This document shows, piece by piece, positions 8,649-16,630 of a stretch of 64,000 bases of DNA; the first letter of the stretch is position 1; the number at the start of each line of letters is the position of its first letter. The DNA comes from Gammaproteobacteria bacterium (lineage in GTDB: Bacteria > Pseudomonadota > Gammaproteobacteria > JAJPIJ01). The position numbers were made by a program, and so were the translations under genes. Location of the stretch: positions 1-64,000 of the forward strand of contig JAJVIQ010000014.1 in NCBI GenBank assembly GCA_022071965.1, written 5' to 3'. The notes beneath the pieces were generated by a model. It saw only the letters and a program-made list of their open reading frames with translations. It was not told where the DNA came from and made no database searches.

Positions 8649-9421
8649 GCCATCAACTCGCCGCGGTCGACGCTGTAGGCCTGGCCGGTGATGCTGCGCG
8701 CGTGGTCCGAGGCCAGGAACAGGTACAGGGCGCTCACGTCCTCGGGCGTCATCAACCCCGGCATCGCCTGCGCCCCGGTGATCTCCTCCAGCAGGGCCTG
8801 CTCGCCGATGCCCGATCTCCGCGACATCTCCGCGAGCGAGCGCATCGAGGCCCGTGTCCGGACCCAGCCCGGGCATACCGCGTTGACGTTGATGCCATGC
8901 GGCCCGAGCTCCTTCGCCAGCGAGCGCATGAAGCCGATGTTGGCGTGCTTGCTGGCGCAGTAGGCGCCGAACCGGGCCTCGGCGGTCTTTCCCCACACCG
9001 AGGCCGTGAAGACGATCCGGCCGCCCGCCGACATGCGCGGCAGCGCCTCGCGGGTGACGTAAAAGGTGCCCATGACATTGATGTCGATGATGCGGCGGAA
9101 GATGCTTTCGACGTCGTCTCCCGGCTCGAGTATCGGCGTGATCAATTCCAGGCCGGCGTTGTTGACCAGGACGTCGATCCTGTCAATCGGCGTGAACGCG
9201 TCGCGAACGGCCTGACGGCTGGCGATGTCGCACTGGATCGAGCGCACCGGCCTTCCGAACTCGGCGCGCAACTGCATGCCAGCCTCGAGGATCTCGAGAT
9301 CGTCGGCGAGCACGGTCAACTCCGCGCCCGCGGCGGCGAAGGCGCGCGCGACGCCGAGGCCGATGCCGCGGCTGGCGCCGGTCACCAGTACCTGCCTGCC
9401 GCTGAAGTCGAACGCTCTCAT
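8645..9421 (-). CDS. SDR-family NAD(P)-dependent oxidoreductase (upstream copy)
   Basis: The 258-aa short-chain dehydrogenase has TGASRGIG near residue 14, VNNAG near residue 87 and the catalytic set in FTASVWG and YCASK, with PGWVRT after it as usual. Its ATG overlaps the stop of the transporter ATPase gene by 4 bp, and its own stop overlaps the next SDR by 4 bp. Coupling of two dehydrogenases to an importer suggests two consecutive redox steps on one pathway. The substrate is not evident from sequence. Confidence 0.88.
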   Translation of the reverse strand: MRAFDFSGRQVLVTGASRGIGLGVARAFAAAGAELTVLADDLEILEAGMQLRAEFGRPVRSIQCDIASRQAVRDAFTPIDRIDVLVNNAGLELITPILEPGDDVESIFRRIIDINVMGTFYVTREALPRMSAGGRIVFTASVWGKTAEARFGAYCASKHANIGFMRSLAKELGPHGINVNAVCPGWVRTRASMRSLAEMSRRSGIGEQALLEEITGAQAMPGLMTPEDVSALYLFLASDHARSITGQAYSVDRGELMA

Positions 9422-10245
9422 GCCGGGAACATCCCCCCCTGCAGCATGATCTTCTCGGTCTGCAGAGCCAGCCTGCGGGTGACGTCGAGTATCGAGTTGC
9501 GCAGCGCGAAGAACGCCTGTGTCGACTTCACCGCCAGCGGCCTCTGGGTTCCGATATGATCGCCGACGCGGATCTCCTGGAGCACCCGCGCGGGCCGTGC
9601 CGAGAACAGCATGATGCGGTCGGCGAGAAAGATCGCCTCCTCGACATCGTGGGTGACGAAGATGACGGTCTTTTGCTCGGACTTCTGGATGCCGACCAGC
9701 TGCTCCTGCAGAAACTCGCGATTCTGCGCATCCAGCGCGCCGAATGGCTCGTCCATCAGCAGCACGTCCGGGCCGGCGGCGAGCGTGCGCGCGATGGCCA
9801 GGCGCTGGCGCATGCCGCCGGAGATCCGGTTGACCCTGTAACCCTCGAAGCCGCGCAGGCCCACCAGTTCCAGGTAGTACTGCGCAAGCCGCTCCTTCTC
9901 CGCCGCCGATATGTCGTCGCGGAACCTCATCCCGAAACGGATGTTGCCGATCACGTCGAGCCAGGGAAACGACGAATAGGACTGGAACACCATGCCCTTC
10001 TTGCGATCCGGCCCGGTCACGGTAGCGCCGTCGAGCCGCACCTGGCCGCAACTCGCAGCCTCGAGTCCGCCGACGATGCGCATCAACGTCGTCTTGCCGC
10101 AGCCGGAAGGCCCCAGAAAAACGATGAACTCGCCCCTGCCGATCTTCATCGACACGTCGTCGATCACCCGTACCGCGGCGGACTTGCCGTGCGCGCCAAA
10201 CTCCTTGCTGACGCGATCGATGACGATGAAGCGGTCGTTGTTCAT
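9418..10245 (-). CDS. ABC importer ATPase, SsuB/TauB type
   Basis: The 275-aa ATPase has Walker A GPSGCGKTTLMR near residue 44, signature ISGGMRQRLAIARTL, Walker B VLLMDEPFGALD and H-loop FVTHDVEEA. The spacing and EAIFLADRI segment are typical of the nitrate/sulfonate/taurine importer branch. Permease and binding-protein genes follow the same pattern upstream (10-bp and 21-bp gaps). It should energise uptake of a small organic nitrogen compound degraded by the neighbouring enzymes. Confidence 0.92.
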   Translation of the reverse strand: MNNDRFIVIDRVSKEFGAHGKSAAVRVIDDVSMKIGRGEFIVFLGPSGCGKTTLMRIVGGLEAASCGQVRLDGATVTGPDRKKGMVFQSYSSFPWLDVIGNIRFGMRFRDDISAAEKERLAQYYLELVGLRGFEGYRVNRISGGMRQRLAIARTLAAGPDVLLMDEPFGALDAQNREFLQEQLVGIQKSEQKTVIFVTHDVEEAIFLADRIMLFSARPARVLQEIRVGDHIGTQRPLAVKSTQAFFALRNSILDVTRRLALQTEKIMLQGGMFPA

Positions 10246-10255
10246 GTCAGCCGGC

Positions 10256-11131
10256 TCATCGAAGGTAGGCGAAGGCGCGCCGGTGCAGCCAGCGTATGAA
10301 CTGATCGGTCAGGAAGCCGATGATGCCGATGGCGAGGATCCCGGCCATGACCTCCGGCGTCTTGACGTACCGCCGCGCGGACCAGATCACGTACCCGATC
10401 CCGGAGTCGGAGGCGACGATCTCGGCGATGATCAGGTAGGTCCAGCACCAGCCCAGTGTGATGCGAAGGTTGTCGACCATGCTCGGCAGCATCGCCGGCA
10501 GGATGATGTGGCGCAGCACCTGCGACGGCTTTGCTCCGACCGTCATGCCGACTTCGACATATTCGCGTGGCACGCGGCGGGCATCGTCGGCGATGAGCAG
10601 CACGAGCTGGAAGAACGTGCCCATCCACAGCAGGGCGATCTTGGATGCCTCGCCGATCCCCAGCCAGATAACGGTGAGCGGCACCAGTGCCGGCACCGGC
10701 AGGTAGCGAATGAAGTCGATGATGGGCTCGGTGAGTCCGTTCACGATGCGGAACGAGCTCATCAGGATGCCGAGGGGGATGGCCACGATCGCCGAGAGGA
10801 AGAAGGCGAACCACACGCGGTAGATGCTGATCCAGATGTCGTCCAGGAAATCGTACTTGGTCAGCAGCTCCCAGAGGCGGACGACGACCGCCTGCGGCGA
10901 GGCGAGGTACTGTTTGGGCACCACCTCGAACACGACCAGCCCCGACCAGATCGCCAGCAGCAGCGCGAAACCGACGGCGCCGAGCGCGATATCCGTCCCG
11001 CGCGAGCTGTTGCCGCGAAAGCTGGTCAGCTGCTGCCACACGGTGGTTTCCGGCACCGGCGCCGCGGCGTCGCTCGCCTGACCGTCCGGGCCGGAACCCT
11101 CGCGGCCGTGGGGGTCACGCTGCTCCGTCAA
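10256..11131 (-). CDS. ABC importer permease, SsuC/TauC type
   Basis: The 291-aa protein has a polar N-terminus of about 45 residues, then six hydrophobic segments of a BPD_transp_1 permease. The ATPase-contact (EAA) loop is visible as YVEVGMTVGAKPSQVLRHIILPA. It is like SsuC and TauC and would form the membrane channel as a homodimer. It sits between the genes for its binding protein and ATPase. Confidence 0.92.
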   Translation of the reverse strand: MTEQRDPHGREGSGPDGQASDAAAPVPETTVWQQLTSFRGNSSRGTDIALGAVGFALLLAIWSGLVVFEVVPKQYLASPQAVVVRLWELLTKYDFLDDIWISIYRVWFAFFLSAIVAIPLGILMSSFRIVNGLTEPIIDFIRYLPVPALVPLTVIWLGIGEASKIALLWMGTFFQLVLLIADDARRVPREYVEVGMTVGAKPSQVLRHIILPAMLPSMVDNLRITLGWCWTYLIIAEIVASDSGIGYVIWSARRYVKTPEVMAGILAIGIIGFLTDQFIRWLHRRAFAYLR

Positions 11132-11152
11132 GGGTGGGGCCTCGCGTCCCTG

Positions 11153-12160
11153 TCAGCGCTTCTTGTCCTTGAAGAGATCGGTCACGATGGAGTTGTCGAT
11201 CTGCTGATTCGAATCGAGCTTGACTTCCGCCGCGCCGTTCTCGAGGTTCAATGCCATGACCTCGTCGAAGAGATCGTGCAGTTTGCCGCGGCTGCCCGCG
11301 GTGCCGAGATAGCCGGCCGCCTCCTCGTAGGGGGTGTAGGCGAGATTCGCCAGCGTCTCCTCGAACTCCGCCGGCGTCAGCTTGAAGTGCGGCGCCATGA
11401 TCGCCACCGCCTCGGCGCGGTTCTTGTCGAAGTAGTCGACCGCGCGATAGATGCCGCGGAGGAACTTGCGGTACATCTCGGGGTTGGCGCGCAGATTCTC
11501 GGTGCGCGCGACGATGACATCCGTGATCAGGCCCGGATAATCCCTCGAGGATACGAGTATGTGGGCGCCCTCTTTCTGGCTCGCCTTGATCGCCTGCGAC
11601 AGTGTCGGCTCGTAGGTGCCGGCCGCGGCCACCGCCGGATCGGCGAACACGGCGATCGCATCGGCGGAGGCGATGTCCCTCACCTGCACGTCCTCCAGCG
11701 TAAGACCGTGCTTCTTGAGATCCATCTGCAGGATCAGCCGCGCCGGCACGTTCGGCTCCACCGCCACGACCTTGCCCTCGAGATCCGCGGAGCTCTTCGT
11801 CGCCGCATCGGCGACGACGCCGTCGCCGCCAAGGGAAACGTCGATGGTGCCGATGATCGTGCCCTGGGTCTCCGGAGTTCTCGGGCGCCCCTGGTGCTCG
11901 CCGACGGTGCGCATGTCGCACTGGATGTCGCCGCGCTCGAGGGCCGGCAGGACATTGCCGCGATCGTCGTCGAACACCTCTTCGACCTCCAGACCCTCCT
12001 CCTCGAAATAACCCAGCTCCTGCGCGAGATGCACCGGCGCGAAGCCTGGCCAGAACGGATAGGCGCACTTGATCCTGTCCGCCGCGAGCACGTTCGCGCA
12101 CGTCATCGTTGCGGACAGCATCGCCGCCGCGACCAACCCCGATCTCGTTGTGTCTTGCAT
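11153..12160 (-). CDS. ABC importer substrate-binding protein, NMT1/SsuA-like
   Basis: The 335-aa protein begins with a signal peptide ending in ANVLA-AD. It continues as an NMT1/SsuA/TauA-like periplasmic binding protein: PFWPGFAPVHLAQELGYFEEEGLEVE at the start (the ligand-site region), then VDVSLGGDG-like and LKKHGLTLEDVQ segments. It captures the substrate of the importer encoded just downstream. Relatives bind sulfonates, nitrate, pyrimidine precursors, hydantoins or riboflavin precursors, so the family alone does not fix the ligand. The operon points to a guanidino or ureido compound. Confidence 0.9.
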   Translation of the reverse strand: MQDTTRSGLVAAAMLSATMTCANVLAADRIKCAYPFWPGFAPVHLAQELGYFEEEGLEVEEVFDDDRGNVLPALERGDIQCDMRTVGEHQGRPRTPETQGTIIGTIDVSLGGDGVVADAATKSSADLEGKVVAVEPNVPARLILQMDLKKHGLTLEDVQVRDIASADAIAVFADPAVAAAGTYEPTLSQAIKASQKEGAHILVSSRDYPGLITDVIVARTENLRANPEMYRKFLRGIYRAVDYFDKNRAEAVAIMAPHFKLTPAEFEETLANLAYTPYEEAAGYLGTAGSRGKLHDLFDEVMALNLENGAAEVKLDSNQQIDNSIVTDLFKDKKR

Positions 12161-12192
12161 GGTCTCATCCTCCCGGTTGCTTCGTGGTGATT

Positions 12193-12942
12193 TCAGAATT
12201 CCCTTCTGACGGCCGCGACGATACTGTCGCGGAACTGCTCAGCCATGATCCGCCCCTTCTCCGCGGTCGCCGCCTTCGCGGAGGTCAGCGCGCCGGAGGA
12301 CGGCACCCAATGACGATGCGGCGGGAACATGTCATAAGGCGGAAAATCCGCGGAGCGGTGATCGGGGAGCCGATCGAGACGGACGTGATGCGGCTGATAA
12401 TGCAGCATCAGGGAGGTCTCGATGACGGCGGCGTGCTCCAGCGCGGCGCCGGGGTAGCCGTCCGGGAAAACCCTCTCTATCGTCGCCGGTTCGATGAAGT
12501 CCCAATACTCCAGGCGCATGATGCGCACGCCCGTGTGCCCGACCTCGCGCATCGCCAGATCGATGCCCTCGGTGACGAACCACTGGTTCTCGTAATGCCC
12601 GACGACGAAGCACAGCCTGCGCACTCCATGGCGGACCTGCTCGCGAATGAGGTCGCGGACCAGGGACGCCACCGTGCCGCCGTCGAGATTGGTGGTACCG
12701 GGAAAATGCGCGCCGCCGCCGCTCTTCGGCATCGACTTGTAGCCATAGGCGAGCGCCGGCAGCACCAGGCCGCCGACCGCCTCCGCGATGCCGGTGGAAA
12801 CCGCGCTCGCGAGGATGGCATCGGTGCCCAGCGGCAGGTGCGGTCCGTGCTGCTCCAGCGCGCCGCACGGCACCAGGACCACCGGGTCGCGGGCGACGCG
12901 CTCGGCGTACTCGGGCCAGCTCAGATCGCTAACATGTACCAT
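12193..12942 (-). CDS. Creatininase-family cyclic amide hydrolase
   Basis: The 249-aa protein has the creatininase metal-site motifs: PCGALEQHGPHLPLGTDAILA near residue 25 (Glu, His and Asp ligands), GGGAHFPGTTNLDGGT, and VVGHYENQWFVTEG with its His and Glu. The family opens cyclic amides such as creatinine or acts on formylated amine precursors in cofactor synthesis. The ATG at 12942 starts at the conserved N-terminus MVHVSDLSW; the frame is open further upstream but that part is not conserved in character. It lies 32 bp after the ureohydrolase gene and 32 bp before the binding protein gene. Confidence 0.88.
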   Translation of the reverse strand: MVHVSDLSWPEYAERVARDPVVLVPCGALEQHGPHLPLGTDAILASAVSTGIAEAVGGLVLPALAYGYKSMPKSGGGAHFPGTTNLDGGTVASLVRDLIREQVRHGVRRLCFVVGHYENQWFVTEGIDLAMREVGHTGVRIMRLEYWDFIEPATIERVFPDGYPGAALEHAAVIETSLMLHYQPHHVRLDRLPDHRSADFPPYDMFPPHRHWVPSSGALTSAKAATAEKGRIMAEQFRDSIVAAVRREF

Positions 12943-12974
12943 CGCGCCTCCCGCCCGATCGCATCGGAGTACCC

Positions 12975-13952
12975 TCAGTTCCCGCGTGTCCGCCGGCGGC
13001 GATCGACGGTATCGGCAAGCAGGCACAGCAGCTCGAACATCAGGGTCGCGGCGACCAGGGCCGTGCTGCCGCTCGGATCGAACGGCGGCGCCACCTCGAC
13101 GACGTCCGCGCCGATCAGATTCAGACCCTGGAGTCCGCGCAACACCGCCTGCGCCTCGCGCGTGGTGATGCCGCCGATCTCCGGCGTGCCCGTGCCCGGG
13201 GCGAACGCCGGGTCGAGGCCGTCGACATCGAAGCTGACATAGGTGGGGCCGTCGCCGACGACACGACGCGCCTCGGCTATCGTGCCCTCCACGCCCAGGC
13301 GGATGAACTCCTCCATGTAGACGACCCGCATCCCGCTCTGCTCGGCGAAGGTCATGTCCCCGGGACCGTACAGCGAACCGCGGATCCCGATCTGCACCGT
13401 CCGTCGTGGATCGAGCAGCCCTTCCTCGACCGCGCGACGGAACGGGGTGCCATGCGTGTAGCGGTTGTCGCCGAAATAGCGATCCCAGGTATCGGAGTGC
13501 GCGTCGAAGTGGATCATTCCGACGCGGCGCTCGCGGGCAATCGCGCGGAAGATGGGCAGCGTGATCAGGTGATCGCCACCCGCGGACAGGGGCAGACAGC
13601 CGGCCGCGTGCACGGGCCGGTAGAATCGCTCGATGATCGTGAGCGACTCCATCAGGTTGATCGGATTCACCGGCGCGTCACCCATGTCCGCGCATCGGGC
13701 AAGCCGGTACGGCGAGATCCGGCTGACGTGATGCGTGCTGCGCATGAGGCTCGACATGTTGCGGATCTCGCGCGGCCCGTGGCGGGCGCCCGCACGGTTG
13801 GTGGTGCCGCCATCCCACGGTACGCCGATGAGCGCGATGTCGAGCTGCGCGGGATCCTCGATGCAGGGCAGGCGCATGAACGTCGGGATCGCGCCAAAGC
13901 GCGGCATGAGCGCCGCATCGACCGGTTGGGGAAACTCGGTGGCTGTTGTCAT
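12975..13952 (-). CDS. Ureohydrolase (agmatinase/guanidino-acid hydrolase family)
   Basis: The 325-aa protein has the arginase-fold manganese motifs: SAGGDH (about residue 135), FDAHSDTWD and SFDVDGLDPAFAPGTGTPE. These proteins release urea from a guanidino group. N-terminal features (GTTNRAGARHGPREIR, SPYRLARCADMGDAPVNP) look closer to guanidinobutyrase and guanidinopropionase than to SpeB agmatinase, but the substrate is an inference. ATG 13952 gives the family's usual start. It is the first gene of the operon and is transcribed away from the LysR gene. Confidence 0.88.
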   Translation of the reverse strand: MTTATEFPQPVDAALMPRFGAIPTFMRLPCIEDPAQLDIALIGVPWDGGTTNRAGARHGPREIRNMSSLMRSTHHVSRISPYRLARCADMGDAPVNPINLMESLTIIERFYRPVHAAGCLPLSAGGDHLITLPIFRAIARERRVGMIHFDAHSDTWDRYFGDNRYTHGTPFRRAVEEGLLDPRRTVQIGIRGSLYGPGDMTFAEQSGMRVVYMEEFIRLGVEGTIAEARRVVGDGPTYVSFDVDGLDPAFAPGTGTPEIGGITTREAQAVLRGLQGLNLIGADVVEVAPPFDPSGSTALVAATLMFELLCLLADTVDRRRRTRGN

Positions 13953-14154
13953 GCGCTGGCAGTACGGACCGTGGTGAACGACCCCGGTGGCGGTGGCCAC
14001 CATCCCGACTCGCATCGCACCTCCGGCGCATCCCGGAGCACCTCGTCGAACGGATTGTTCGCGCCGTGGCCTAGTATAGGCGCAATATTGCAGCGATCAA
14101 TCGCCAACTTTATGATGCTCACATCGCCATCTCTCGATGTGACGGCAGGCGCCC

Positions 14155-15138
14155 ATGACCCAGGTCTCCGGATCGGAGCTGCGCAATCTGCGCGTCTTCA
14201 CCACGATCGTGCGTGCCGGCGGCATCGCCGGTGCGCAGCTGGCGCTGAACCTCAGCCAGTCGACGGTATCGACCCACCTGGCCGCATTGGAACGGCGCAT
14301 GGGCGTGCGTCTTTGCCATCGCGGCCGCGGCGGCTTCCGGCTGACCGAGGCCGGACAGGTCGTGTACGACGCCGCGAGTGAGCTTCTGAGCGCGGCCGAG
14401 CACTTCCGTGCGCGGACGGCCTCGCTGCAGGGCTCGATCTCCGGCGCGCTGCGAATCGGCATCGTCGATGCCACCGTCGGCAATCCGTATCTGCCGCTGC
14501 AAGCCATCATCCGGCGTTTTGGCGCCAACGCCCCCGAGGTCCTGCTGGATGTCGTCGTCGCGGACCCCGTCGAGCTCGAGCAGCAGTTGCTCAGCGGGCA
14601 GCGCGACATCGGCATCGGCGTCTTCTACCAGCAGGCCAAGGGGCTGAACTACGAACCGCTGTATGCCGAGGAGCAGGAGTTGTACTGCGGCCCCGGTCAC
14701 CCGTTGTTCGGGCTCTCCGGTCGGGAGATGACGGTGGAACGGGTGCGCGCCTCTCCCTTCGTCGCCCGAAGTTACATGCACCGGCTGGACATGGAACGCC
14801 TCGGCTACAGCAAGGCGGCCGCGACCGTGCAGTGCATGGAGGCGCAGGCGACGTTGATCCTGACCGGCCGCTACGTGGGCTACCTGCCCTCGCATTACGC
14901 GCAGACCTGGGTCGACACCGGCCAGATGCGCGCGCTGTTGCCGAAGCGCTTCCGCTACCACTCGCCGTTCTTCGCGGCCTATCGGCGCGGCGCCGAGGAT
15001 GGCATCCTGTTGCAGGTCTTCCTGCGTGACCTCGATGCCGAACGCACCAGCGCCGACAGCGGGCCGCTGGCCAGGCATTGGCGGTTCCGCGGTGAGGCCT
15101 CGGTCCCGCGTCTGCGCCGGCGGCGACGCGCCGGGTGA
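14155..15138 (+). CDS. LysR-type transcriptional regulator
   Basis: The 327-aa protein opens with a LysR helix-turn-helix (LRVFTTIVRAGGIAGAQLALNLSQSTVSTHLAALERRMGV, about residues 10-48), then a linker helix and a co-inducer domain beginning SGALRIGIVDA. It is divergent from the ureohydrolase gene, with about 200 bp between them, and co-oriented with the M20 hydrolase gene 60 bp downstream. This is the classical position for a LysR activator of the divergent operon. The likely inducer is the imported compound or a breakdown product. Confidence 0.92.
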   Translation: MTQVSGSELRNLRVFTTIVRAGGIAGAQLALNLSQSTVSTHLAALERRMGVRLCHRGRGGFRLTEAGQVVYDAASELLSAAEHFRARTASLQGSISGALRIGIVDATVGNPYLPLQAIIRRFGANAPEVLLDVVVADPVELEQQLLSGQRDIGIGVFYQQAKGLNYEPLYAEEQELYCGPGHPLFGLSGREMTVERVRASPFVARSYMHRLDMERLGYSKAAATVQCMEAQATLILTGRYVGYLPSHYAQTWVDTGQMRALLPKRFRYHSPFFAAYRRGAEDGILLQVFLRDLDAERTSADSGPLARHWRFRGEASVPRLRRRRRAG

Positions 15139-15197
15139 GAGCCCCCGCACCGCAACCGGTGCGCTGAATTCATGAATCCTGCACCAGGGGGTTGGTG

Positions 15198-16478
15198 ATG
15201 GCGACGTACAGCGATCTGGACGGTATCGCCGCGGCTGCCGCGATCGACGAGGCGCGCCTGTGGTCGCACCTCGTCGGATTCGGGGAGATTGGCGGGATCG
15301 GCGGCGGGGGTGTGTGCCGGCTGGCGCTCGGCGAGGAGGAACTCGCCGCCCGGCGGCACATCGCGAGCTGGGCGCAGTCACGCGGCTATCGTGTGTTCGT
15401 CGATCCCGTCGCCAACCTGTTCGTTCGTCGCGAAGGCACCGATCCCGGGGCGGCCCCCGTGATCACCGGCAGCCATATCGACACCCAGCCGCAGGGTGGA
15501 CGATTCGACGGCGCCTACGGCGTGATCGCCGCGCTCGAGGCGCTGGCGGCGCTGGATGGCGCGTCGGTGAAGACCCGCCGTCCGATCGAGGTCGTCGCCT
15601 GGACCAACGAGGAGGGCGTGCGTTTCACTCCCGGCGCGATGGGTTCCATGGTGTTCAGCGGCGCGCTGGCATTGAGCGATATCGCCGGGCGACGCGGAAG
15701 CGACGGCGTCACCCTGTCGGCCGCGCTGGCCTCGGCGCTGGCGGCGACGCCGCAGGCGACGTTCCGTCCGACCGTTCCACCGATTGCCGCATATGTCGAG
15801 GCCCACATCGAGCAGGGTCCGGAACTCGAGGCGAGGGGCATTCCGATCGGCATCGTCGAGGGCATACAGGGTGTGCGCTGGTTCGACATCGAGGTCTCCG
15901 GAAGCGGCGCGCATGCCGGCACGACGCCGCTGTCGCGGCGCCGCGATGCGTTCCAGGATGCGCTGCGCATCGTCAGCGCCCTGAATGACTGGACCTCGGA
16001 TCGAGGCGATGTTCTGCGCTTCACGGTCGGGCGCTTCGATCTCACTCCGAATTCACGCAACACCGTACCGGCGCGGGCGAGCCTCGGCATCGATCTGCGG
16101 CACCCCGATGCGAACGTCCTGCGCGAGAAGGGCGACCGCATAGCCGCAATCGCCGCCGCGGCGGCCCGGTATTGCGCGGTCTCCGTCCGCGAGGTCTTCA
16201 CCAAGGCGCCGGCAAGCTTCGATGCCGCAGTGATCGGGACCATCGAGGCAGCGACGCGCCTGCTGCGGATCCCCGCTCTGCGCATGTCCTCGGGCGCATT
16301 CCACGACGCGCTGTTTCTCAACGACGTCTGTCCAGCCGGGATGATCTTCATCCCCTGCGAGGCCGGCATCAGCCACGACCCGGCGGAGAGCATCACCTCC
16401 GTCCAGGCCGCCGCCGGCGCACGCGTGCTCGCCGCGACCCTCGTCGCACTCGCCGGTGCAGACGGCGATGTCCGTTGA
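15198..16478 (+). CDS. M20 amidohydrolase (N-carbamoyl amino acid / allantoate amidohydrolase family)
   Basis: The 426-aa M20 metallopeptidase-fold enzyme has the metal ligands in TGSHIDTQPQGGRFDGAYG and TNEEGVRF, the dimerisation-domain motif GSGAHAGTTPLSRRRDA and the C-terminal SGAFHDALFL. This pattern is that of allantoate amidohydrolase, ureidoglycolate-type enzymes and N-carbamoyl-L-amino acid hydrolases (AmaB/HyuC), which remove a carbamoyl or ureido group. ATG 15198 is chosen because a purine-rich AGGGGG precedes it. It completes a set of three different C-N hydrolases in this cluster. Confidence 0.9.
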   Translation: MATYSDLDGIAAAAAIDEARLWSHLVGFGEIGGIGGGGVCRLALGEEELAARRHIASWAQSRGYRVFVDPVANLFVRREGTDPGAAPVITGSHIDTQPQGGRFDGAYGVIAALEALAALDGASVKTRRPIEVVAWTNEEGVRFTPGAMGSMVFSGALALSDIAGRRGSDGVTLSAALASALAATPQATFRPTVPPIAAYVEAHIEQGPELEARGIPIGIVEGIQGVRWFDIEVSGSGAHAGTTPLSRRRDAFQDALRIVSALNDWTSDRGDVLRFTVGRFDLTPNSRNTVPARASLGIDLRHPDANVLREKGDRIAAIAAAAARYCAVSVREVFTKAPASFDAAVIGTIEAATRLLRIPALRMSSGAFHDALFLNDVCPAGMIFIPCEAGISHDPAESITSVQAAAGARVLAATLVALAGADGDVR

Positions 16479-16630
16479 AGGGAACATTGCGCCGCTGCGC
16501 ATCCGGTCCGTCCTCCGGACGCATTGCAGCAATGCCTGCCGCAGGCGCCACCCTTGATTGCCGGCATGACGTGAACTAGGGTCTGATCAACCGGACGTCC
16601 TTTTCCTCAAAACCATAAAAGGGGGGGATC

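Noticed and set aside
12943-13026. Longer N-terminus for the creatininase-family protein
   Set aside because: The added residues overlap the end of the ureohydrolase gene, are Arg-rich, and have no family-like character; ATG 12942 fits the conserved start.
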